A stretch of 64,000 nucleotides of DNA, taken from the NCBI GenBank assembly GCA_003142595.1, contig PLMU01000003.1, positions 132,501 through 196,500 of the forward strand, written 5' to 3'. Position numbers and translations under genes: made by a program. The DNA is from Phycisphaerales bacterium (lineage in GTDB: Bacteria; Planctomycetota; Phycisphaerae; Sedimentisphaerales; UBA12454). Each line of letters opens with the position of its first letter. The stretch's first letter is position 1. Shown here piece after piece: positions 54,787 to 61,084 of this stretch. The notes beneath the pieces are model-generated. The model had not been told where the DNA came from, made no database searches, and was given only the letters and a program-made list of their open reading frames with translations.

Positions 54787-54850
54787 TTAGTGTCTTCGTG
54801 TCTTCGCTGAAGCGCAGCGGAAGTCCCGACGCATCGGGATGGCTATTGTT
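54787..54850. repeat. Palindromic repeat covering the 3' end of the alkyltransferase gene
   Basis: The stretch contains TCCCGA-CGCA-TCGGGA (54824-54839) and a second stem CTTCGCTG / CAGCGGAAG (about 54801-54822). The encoded C-terminal tail (about residues 176-192 of the alkyltransferase, ending ASAKTRRH) has no match to the family's usual end. This is best explained by an intergenic repeat read into the gene's stop region. Confidence 0.55.
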
Positions 54851-55365
54851 TTTTCATATTCTAACATTTTCTTTTTTGTTTTGCTTCCGCCTGCTGCGCT
54901 GAAATTTCCGATTTTTCCATCGCTGCGAATTACTCTATGACACGGAATCAGCAGTGGCAGCGGATTTTTCGCAAGAACGCTTCCTGCCGCCCTTGCCGCT
55001 TTTTCAAATCCCGCCCGCTGTGCAAGCTGCGAATATGTAATTGTCTGTCCGGCAGGGATTCTTTTGCAGACATTTAATACCTTCTTTGAAAAATCTGTGA
55101 GTTCTTCCCAGTTTAACGCAAATATTACCTTTTTTAACTCGGCATAACATCCGTTATAATAAGACTTTATGCGTTTTTGCATATCCGGATACATTTTTTT
55201 GTCTTCTAAAGCATCCCTAAACATACCGACCAGTAGGTATCTTTTGGCTGTGTCATAATCAGACACCGGCAGAGTCGAATGCAAAAGGCCTTTATTATCG
55301 GCCAATAGTCCGAAAAAACCATCGGCCGTTTTAAAAATAACGTATTTTAAGTCATTTTTCCTCAT
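54787..55365 (-). CDS. Methylated-DNA--protein-cysteine methyltransferase
   Basis: 192 residues. The acceptor cysteine is Cys142 in LLIPCHRVIRSDGKIGNFS, and the helix-turn-helix region ITYSQLAQRAGFEKAARAAGSVLAKNPLPL precedes it. It removes O6-alkyl groups from guanine in DNA. The normal family ending is near residue 175; about 17 extra residues come from the repeat at 54787-54850, probably without effect on activity. It is transcribed ahead of ridA. Confidence 0.9.
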   Translation of the reverse strand: MRKNDLKYVIFKTADGFFGLLADNKGLLHSTLPVSDYDTAKRYLLVGMFRDALEDKKMYPDMQKRIKSYYNGCYAELKKVIFALNWEELTDFSKKVLNVCKRIPAGQTITYSQLAQRAGFEKAARAAGSVLAKNPLPLLIPCHRVIRSDGKIGNFSAAGGSKTKKKMLEYEKTIAIPMRRDFRCASAKTRRH

Positions 55366-55495
55366 TCCCCCATTTTGCCTGATTTTGAAAAAATGTTCAA
55401 AGAAAAAACTTTCTATATGTAAAATTCATTTCTGTTAGTTTATGTGTTCTTTTGTAGAATATGACTTAAATTTCTAACAAAACTGAAAGGCAAAA

Positions 55496-56626
55496 ATGTT
55501 TCACCCAATACAACCGCTGCGTTTGACAATAGTTTTGATGCTCTTGTTCTGTTCTTCTCTATTGGCAGAGCCCAACACCGTCCCCAAAAAAATATCTGAT
55601 TCCAACTCCCAGCGCCGCCAGCGCCATTTCTGGCGAAATCCCTGGGAAGATTTCGCCGCCCAATCTGATGACTGGTATAAAAGTGATGAAGGAATTCAAA
55701 TCGCAAATAATATTCTATCCTGGCAGAGTCCCCGCGGCAGCTGGCCGAAAAACACAAGCACGACAATGGAACCGTTCACAGGCGACCCCAAAACACTTCA
55801 GGGCACTTTCGACAACAACGCAACAATCAACGAAATACGATTCCTCGCCCGCGCCTTCCGCATAACAAAAGACTCTCGTTTCCAGCAGGCGATTCTCAAA
55901 GGTATTGACCACATCTTCAAAGCGCAGTATCCCAACGGCGGCTGGCCGCAGTATTATCCGCCCGGCCGCGATTATTACCCCGCTGACCACCCCCAAGGTC
56001 TGGATTATCCTAAGTACATAACCTTCAACGACAACGCGATGGTTAACGTTATGAATCTCATACGTGATGTCGCTTCATCGCCGGATTTTGCTTTCATTGA
56101 TGCGGACCGCCGCAAATCCGCCCAGAAAAGTTTCGACCGCGGCATTCAGTGCATTCTTAAATGTCAAATTAAAGTCAAAGGCAAACTCACCGTCTGGTGC
56201 GCCCAGCACGACGAAAAAAATCTCAGCCCCCGCATCGGCCGGACTTACGAACTTCCATCCCTCAGCGGCTGTGAAAGCGCCGATATCCTCGAGTTGCTGA
56301 TGAGCCTCGATAAGCCCGGTCCCGAAGTTCGCCGCGCAATCAAAGCCGGCGCCGAGTGGTATGAATCATCGAAGATTACCGGCATTCGCGTCGTTTTCGC
56401 TAATGGCGACCGTGTCGTGCAAAAAGACCCTAACGCCCCGCCGATATGGGCAAGATTTTATGAAATCGAAACTAATCGTCCGTTTTTTTCCGGCCGCGAC
56501 GGCATTAAAAAATACAGTCTTGCCGAAATCGAACAGGAACGCCGCGGAGGCTACGCCTGGTATGGCGACTGGGGCAATAGCGTCGCCAAAGACTACGCCA
56601 AATGGAAAGAAAAGAACAAGCAATAA
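55496..56626 (+). CDS. Secreted pectate lyase (PL10-like)
   Basis: 376 residues. Signal peptide LTIVLMLLFCSSLLA. Conserved PL10-type segments: NNILSWQSPRGSWPKN, GTFDNNATINEIRFLARAF, ILKGIDHIFKAQYPNGGWPQYYPPGRDYYPADHP, YITFNDNAMVNVMNLIRDV, KLTVWCAQHDE and PPIWARFYEIETNRPFFSGRDG. It cleaves polygalacturonate by beta-elimination with calcium and signals plant or algal pectin use. AAAGG lies just upstream of ATG 55496. It lies 19 bases before the pseudouridine synthase gene but the two need not be functionally linked. No obvious PEP-CTERM tag. Confidence 0.9.
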   Translation: MFHPIQPLRLTIVLMLLFCSSLLAEPNTVPKKISDSNSQRRQRHFWRNPWEDFAAQSDDWYKSDEGIQIANNILSWQSPRGSWPKNTSTTMEPFTGDPKTLQGTFDNNATINEIRFLARAFRITKDSRFQQAILKGIDHIFKAQYPNGGWPQYYPPGRDYYPADHPQGLDYPKYITFNDNAMVNVMNLIRDVASSPDFAFIDADRRKSAQKSFDRGIQCILKCQIKVKGKLTVWCAQHDEKNLSPRIGRTYELPSLSGCESADILELLMSLDKPGPEVRRAIKAGAEWYESSKITGIRVVFANGDRVVQKDPNAPPIWARFYEIETNRPFFSGRDGIKKYSLAEIEQERRGGYAWYGDWGNSVAKDYAKWKEKNKQ

Positions 56627-56644
56627 TCTCCCGCGAAATAGAAT

Positions 56645-57340
56645 ATGCCCAATAAAAAACGTTCGACAAATAGACATCTGCCAAAAGACCTGCAAATCCT
56701 CTACGAAGATGATTATCTCCTCGTAGTTGACAAGCCTGCCGGCCTTTTGACCGTTCAGACAGAAACAAACAAAACCCGAACCGCTCAATATCTCCTTACC
56801 GATTACGTGCGTAAAGGCAATTATAAGTCGAGAAATAAAATCTTCACCGTCCACCGGCTCGACCAGTGGACATCCGGCGTGCTCATTTTCGCAAAGAGCG
56901 AAGAAATAAAAATGAAACTACAGGCCCAGTGGAAAGACACCGAAAAAAAATACATCGCGATAGTCCACGGCCGGATGCCGCAGAAGGAAGGCATTATTTC
57001 TTCATACCTTGCCGAGAACAAAGCCTTCGTCGTTTATTCCACAACCGACCCGGCCAAAGGCAAACTCGCTCAGACTGCTTATAAAGTCCTGAAAGAAACG
57101 CCGCAGTTCAGTATGCTCGAAATTAATCTTTTGACCGGCAGGAAAAATCAGATACGCGTTCACCTGACTGATAAAGGCTGTCCGATTATCGGCGACAGAA
57201 AATATGGAAAGGCTCATGATGATTACAAAAGACTTGCCCTTCATTCCAAATCAATTTCTTTTAAGCACCCCGTCACCGACAAACAAATGACATTTGAAAC
57301 CCGCCTGCCCGTTTATTTCCATAACCTGATGAAAAATTAA
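56645..57340 (+). CDS. RluA-family pseudouridine synthase
   Basis: 231 residues. Catalytic aspartate is Asp73 in TVHRLDQWTSGVLIFAKS; LTGRKNQIRVHLTDKGCPIIGDRKYG is the RluA signature. DLQILYEDDYLLVVDKPAGLL precedes it. It modifies uridine in rRNA or tRNA; the specific site is not deducible. Short form without the S4 domain. Confidence 0.95.
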   Translation: MPNKKRSTNRHLPKDLQILYEDDYLLVVDKPAGLLTVQTETNKTRTAQYLLTDYVRKGNYKSRNKIFTVHRLDQWTSGVLIFAKSEEIKMKLQAQWKDTEKKYIAIVHGRMPQKEGIISSYLAENKAFVVYSTTDPAKGKLAQTAYKVLKETPQFSMLEINLLTGRKNQIRVHLTDKGCPIIGDRKYGKAHDDYKRLALHSKSISFKHPVTDKQMTFETRLPVYFHNLMKN

Positions 57341-57364
57341 CCACCCTGTTATTTTGCGCAAAAA

Positions 57365-57389
57365 AAATCCGCTGTTGTACAGCGGATTT
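57365..57389 (-). terminator. Terminator after the cobalamin-domain gene
   Basis: An 11-bp stem (57365-57375 with 57379-57389, loop of 3) is followed on the minus strand by seven T residues. It lies between the convergent pseudouridine synthase and cobalamin-domain genes, 58 bases beyond the stop of the latter. Confidence 0.85.
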
Positions 57390-57446
57390 CTCCCCACATC
57401 GTAGTTAACGCAAAAAAGAAATATTACGCACTTACGGCAAATGGTT

Positions 57447-58169
57447 TCACTTTTTACTGGAAGCAGTCCTTAACTGCTGATATTTTCGTTTTCTGCGGTT
57501 GATTGTTCTTACAGGTTCGATAACCGGTTTTTCGTTTGTGGCCAACTCAACTGCTTCGGCTGGCGTAGCTGCATATAAATCTGCGCCGATTTCTTCCCAT
57601 AAACCTTCGGCTCTGCCGAAAACTCCGCCGCAAAGCATTATTCTCATATTCGGCCAGGCGTTAACTTCCCTGATTCGGTCGATTATGCTGCGGACTTCCG
57701 GCGTTTCCGATGGCTCGGTTCCGTAAATTATTAAAACGTTAGGACTAAATTCGTGAATGTAACTTAAAATGTCGTCGTTACTCAGCCCGCCGCCGGTAAA
57801 TCTGACGCTCCAGCCGGAGCTTTCAAACATATCAGCTATCATCTGCCCGCCAAGTTCACTGATCTCTTTTAATGAACTGCAAATGACAACTCTTTTTTCG
57901 TTCTCCGGCTGTCGGGGCAGCTTGTTCTGCAGTTGGTCGATTATCGTGCGATTAATCCGAGTCGCTAAATGCTCCTGAACCGATGTTATTCTCTCCGCAC
58001 GCCAGAGCTTATCAATCTCCAGCATCATCGGCCATATAACATCGCTGTAAACGCCGACTATAGAAGCATTGTTGTTGTGCAATACATCTTCTATAACTTC
58101 ACGACATGCACGACGATCCCCTATAAGTAACGCTTCCATATACCGCTGCAGATAAGCTTCGTTCAACAT
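57447..58169 (-). CDS. CarH-like cobalamin-binding-domain protein lacking the axial histidine
   Basis: 240 residues without an HTH. The N-terminal four-helix cap domain shows LWRAERITSVQEHLATRI, the W-x9-EH motif (Trp56, Glu66, His67) that lines the adenosylcobalamin site in CarH photoreceptors. The second half is the Rossmann-like B12-binding domain, but at the expected E-x-H-x-x-G it reads E-I-S-E-L-G, so the ligand His is Ser104. FTGGGLSNDDILSYIHEFSPNVLIIYGTEPSETPEVRSIIDRIREV and MLCGGVFGRAEGLWEEIGAD follow the family pattern. A basic tail (RRKRKYQQLR) ends it. It may bind cobalamin differently, bind no cofactor or act as a sensor. Confidence 0.85.
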   Translation of the reverse strand: MLNEAYLQRYMEALLIGDRRACREVIEDVLHNNNASIVGVYSDVIWPMMLEIDKLWRAERITSVQEHLATRINRTIIDQLQNKLPRQPENEKRVVICSSLKEISELGGQMIADMFESSGWSVRFTGGGLSNDDILSYIHEFSPNVLIIYGTEPSETPEVRSIIDRIREVNAWPNMRIMLCGGVFGRAEGLWEEIGADLYAATPAEAVELATNEKPVIEPVRTINRRKRKYQQLRTASSKK

Positions 58170-58479
58170 GTCATTTCTCCAAAAATTAAAGTTATAGAAG
58201 TTAAACTCTTAATATCCAAACACTTATACTCAATATCACTTTATTCCAATTTTAATGCTTTGTTCTACCTTGCCCTGTTAACTTGTTAACTTAGGCAAGC
58301 TATATAGTCTATCGGGATGTTGAATTTAAAATCTTTAGTTAAAATAGGCAAAATAACAAGAATAAGTAAATATTTTTGGAGGAAATTAACAAAAAAATGC
58401 TTAACTTGTTGATGTGGCTAATGTTATGAACAGGCAAATATTACCCAGGCACAGGCCCAAGGTTAAACATTTATAATAA
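58170..58479. other. 310-base gap between the unknown and cobalamin-domain genes
   Basis: A/T-rich. It contains a TTAACTTGTTAAC palindrome near 58279, a short copy CTTAACTTGTT near 58399, and a tiny frame MLNLLMWLML at 58397 with GGAGGA upstream but at poor spacing. The promoter of the cobalamin-domain gene is expected here; no strong -35/-10 pair stands out. No RNA gene is apparent. Confidence 0.4.
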
Positions 58480-59265
58480 TTATGGTGCGGCTTTTATCAA
58501 ATCTGAAATCCACTCTTCGAAGAAGAACGGATAGACGTTAAGCCTGAGGGATTCGCCGGGGAAGGAGCAGCCTTGTTTGGTTAAAGCCTGGTCTATTTTA
58601 TCCTTGTGGTCTGGAAAACCTTCGGCGATTAATTTTAAGAATATATCCTTTAGCAATTCGAGCCGCTGTCTCCTTCTTTTTACTTTAGTATCGTCCTGTT
58701 TGTCGGTTGCTCTGAAATATTCATAGATGGTTTTGATAGGCAGGCCTTTCTTGAAATATTTTTCGAGGTAATGGGGTATTTTTTCGGGCATTGCGTTGTT
58801 GTGGTCGAAAATCAATTCCTGAGTTTCCTGCTGGGTATAATAAAGAAACGGGTCGGCGAAAAATACGGCGGGGACGTAATCGGTTCTTAAATCCGCCAGG
58901 TAGTCCTGAAATGCGCCCATTCCTTTGCTGTGTAATGCATAGCCGCTCGGGCCGTCGCCGATAAGGACTATATGGCAAAAACTATTGGCATCAGGACGAT
59001 TGAATCTTGCTATGTCGCTGTAAGCCTGCTGGAGTCTGGGTTTTGTATGGCTGCGCACATCCATAATCAAAATTTTAGAGTCGGTTGTGTTATGGGCGGT
59101 TTTGAGAATATCTTCGGGTGTAACAGTTTTGCCGCTGCCGGGCATTATTAGCTGGATGGAAGCTGTATCGGGGTAATCGTAGAGTCTTGAGGAAATATCT
59201 TCAGCAAGAATCTTATCGAGGGTGATGATATAAATCGTGTTTTTGCGTTCTCTATAATGAAGCAT
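58480..59265 (-). CDS. Unknown protein
   Basis: 261 residues, no signal peptide or membrane span, function not recognised. It has an early Gly-rich sequence PGSGKTVTPEDI that resembles a P-loop (GxxxGKT), followed by SKILIMDVRSHTKPRL, which could serve as a Walker B-like strand, and CHIVLIGDGPSGYAL. A conserved-looking segment ends in a Pro/Glu-rich C-terminus (FPGESLRLNVYPFFFEEW). It is divergent from mlaE and 310 bases upstream of the cobalamin-domain gene. Start ATG 59265 has weak SD. I see no closer function. Confidence 0.6.
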   Translation of the reverse strand: MLHYRERKNTIYIITLDKILAEDISSRLYDYPDTASIQLIMPGSGKTVTPEDILKTAHNTTDSKILIMDVRSHTKPRLQQAYSDIARFNRPDANSFCHIVLIGDGPSGYALHSKGMGAFQDYLADLRTDYVPAVFFADPFLYYTQQETQELIFDHNNAMPEKIPHYLEKYFKKGLPIKTIYEYFRATDKQDDTKVKRRRQRLELLKDIFLKLIAEGFPDHKDKIDQALTKQGCSFPGESLRLNVYPFFFEEWISDLIKAAP

Positions 59266-59293
59266 TTTTTAAATCTATCCAAAATAGGCAGTT

Positions 59294-59332
59294 AAGTCAA
59301 GCGCCGAAGCGGCCTCGCAATGACAGCGGAAA
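59294..59332. repeat. GTCATTGCGAGGCCGC-type repeat, intergenic copy
   Basis: On the minus strand this reads GCTGTCATTGCGAGGCCGC. The 16-base block 59310-59325 recurs exactly at 63604-63619 inside the oxidoreductase gene. Related blocks are known to me from other bacteria as short dispersed repeats. Confidence 0.6.
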
Positions 59333-59343
59333 TTGTTGACATT

Positions 59344-59352
59344 TGGTATAAT
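59344..59352 (+). promoter_or_regulatory. Extended -10 promoter for mlaE
   Basis: TGGTATAAT (59344-59352) is an extended -10 element; the start point would be near 59359, ahead of ATG 59383. No good -35 is needed for this type. The region 59295-59330 carries a repeat copy. Confidence 0.45.
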
Positions 59353-59382
59353 TATGGATAAAACGGTATGGACAGGGAACTT

Positions 59383-60228
59383 ATGGCACAAACAAAAAAC
59401 CATAACCATGGCAATACGATAGTCCAGGATTTGGGCGCGGCGACGGTTAAAACTATCGGCAACTGCGGCAGATTCTCCAGATTTCAGGCTGATTCTCTTG
59501 TCGCGTCGGTTGCGGCGTGTTTGCGGCCGGAGACTTATCCATTGATATGGAACCAGATGCTCGCCATCGGCGTAAAGTCAGTGCCCGTTGTAATGATAAC
59601 CGGGGCGTTTGTGGGAATGGTGCTGGCGATTGAGGCGTTTGGGCAGCTTTCGGGGCTGGGATTCGAAGAGCATTTAGGCGTGCTGATAAACCTGTCGGTT
59701 GTTAAGGAGCTTGGGCCGGTGCTTGCGGCAATAATGCTTGCGGGCAGAGTCGGCGGAGCTTTGACGGCGGAGCTTGGCACGATGAACGTTACAGAACAGA
59801 TTCTGGCGGTGCGAAGTATGGGGACCGACCCAATACGGTATCTTGTCGCGCCGCGACTGCTGGCGTGCCTGCTGCTTACTCCAATCCTGATTGTTTATGC
59901 GGATTTTCTGGGCGTTATCGGCGGATATCTAATCAGCGTGCCATATCTGGGAATTAACGGCAGAGCATACTGGGCGCTTAGCGCATCAGGCGTCGAGCTT
60001 TGGGATATCACGGCCGGAATCGCAAAAGGATTTTTCTTCGGCGCGGCAATAGCGGGAGTAAGCTGCTATAAAGGATTTCACTGCAAAGAAGGGGCACAGG
60101 GAGTCGGCGAAGCGTGCACGGAAGGATTTGTCGGAAGTTTTATCTTAATCCTGGCAATAGATTTTTTCCTGATAGTGATATTAAAAGCTATTTACGAATC
60201 AATCTGGCCGATTAAGCTCCTGCTCTAA
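59383..60228 (+). CDS. mlaE: Mla-type ABC transporter permease MlaE
   Basis: 281 residues from ATG 59383, with AGGGA 5 bases upstream; ATG 59368 adds five residues. Multi-span permease with VVMITGAFVGMVLAIEAFGQLSGLGFEEHLG, KELGPVLAAIMLAGRVGGALTAELGTMNVTEQILAVRSMGTDP and GIAKGFFFGAAIAGVSCYKGF, the MlaE/YrbE fold. It moves lipids between the membranes together with an MCE protein. It is co-transcribed with mlaF (14-base gap). The MCE partner is likely the mlaD at 24457. Confidence 0.95.
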   Translation: MAQTKNHNHGNTIVQDLGAATVKTIGNCGRFSRFQADSLVASVAACLRPETYPLIWNQMLAIGVKSVPVVMITGAFVGMVLAIEAFGQLSGLGFEEHLGVLINLSVVKELGPVLAAIMLAGRVGGALTAELGTMNVTEQILAVRSMGTDPIRYLVAPRLLACLLLTPILIVYADFLGVIGGYLISVPYLGINGRAYWALSASGVELWDITAGIAKGFFFGAAIAGVSCYKGFHCKEGAQGVGEACTEGFVGSFILILAIDFFLIVILKAIYESIWPIKLLL

Positions 60229-60242
60229 AAAAGGTAAAAACT

Positions 60243-61049
60243 GTGCAAAACGAAGGAATAATCGAACTGAAAGGCCTGACGAAAAGGTTCGGCGAAATTG
60301 TCGTGCTTAATGATATTTCTCTGACTTTCGAGAAGGGCAAAACGACAGTGATAATCGGGCCCAGCGGATGCGGCAAAACGGTTTTGATAAAACATATAAT
60401 AGTTTTACTTCGGCCGAGCGGCGGGGAAGTTTATTTTCATAACCAGAGAATCGATAATCTCGACGAGAAAGAGCTGGGGAAGGTGCGGACGCAGATGGGA
60501 TTTTTGTTCCAGAGCGGCGCGCTTTTCGACAGTATGACGGTGCTGGAAAATGTGGCGTTTCCTGTGCGGCAACATACTCAAATAAAAGACCCGGATAAAA
60601 TCGATGAGCTTGTGAAGATGAAACTAACGCTTGTGGGAATGGACGGGTTTCAAAATTATTATCCGGCAAGACTATCGGGTGGGCAGAGAAAAAGGGTTGC
60701 GCTGGCGAGGGCGATTGCACTTAATCCGGAAGTGATACTTTACGATGAGCCGACGACGGGACTCGACCCTATCAGGGCGGATATAATCAATGAATTGATT
60801 TTGAAGACGCAAAAGGCGCTTGGTATTACGAGCATTGTTGTAACGCACGATATGGGCAGCGCATGTAAAATCGGCGATAGAATAATTATGCTGCATAACG
60901 GCAAAGTGCTTGTCGACGGCAATGCTGATACCATCAAAAACAGCACGCTGCCGGAAGTTCAGCGGTTTATCAAGGGCGAGGTGAGCGAAAAAGATTTGGA
61001 GGGGCTGCAGGTTTCTTTCGAAGATATAAAAATTGACGACAAAAAATAA
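60243..61049 (+). CDS. mlaF: Mla-type ABC transporter ATPase MlaF
   Basis: 268 residues from GTG 60243. Walker A is IIGPSGCGKTVLIKHI, the signature is ARLSGGQRKRVALARAI and Walker B is VILYDEPTTGLDP, with the switch His in VTHDMGS. The QSGALFDSMTVLENVAFP Q-loop is that of MlaF/Ttg2A. It energises MlaE. It follows mlaE and precedes the oxidoreductase by 35 bases. Confidence 0.96.
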   Translation: MQNEGIIELKGLTKRFGEIVVLNDISLTFEKGKTTVIIGPSGCGKTVLIKHIIVLLRPSGGEVYFHNQRIDNLDEKELGKVRTQMGFLFQSGALFDSMTVLENVAFPVRQHTQIKDPDKIDELVKMKLTLVGMDGFQNYYPARLSGGQRKRVALARAIALNPEVILYDEPTTGLDPIRADIINELILKTQKALGITSIVVTHDMGSACKIGDRIIMLHNGKVLVDGNADTIKNSTLPEVQRFIKGEVSEKDLEGLQVSFEDIKIDDKK

Positions 61050-61084
61050 AGTTATAGGTCGGGGAAACAATTCCACAGGGAAAA

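Noticed and set aside
58397-58429. Tiny frame MLNLLMWLML with GGAGGA upstream
   Set aside because: Spacing to the SD is too long and no terminator or regulated gene follows in this direction.
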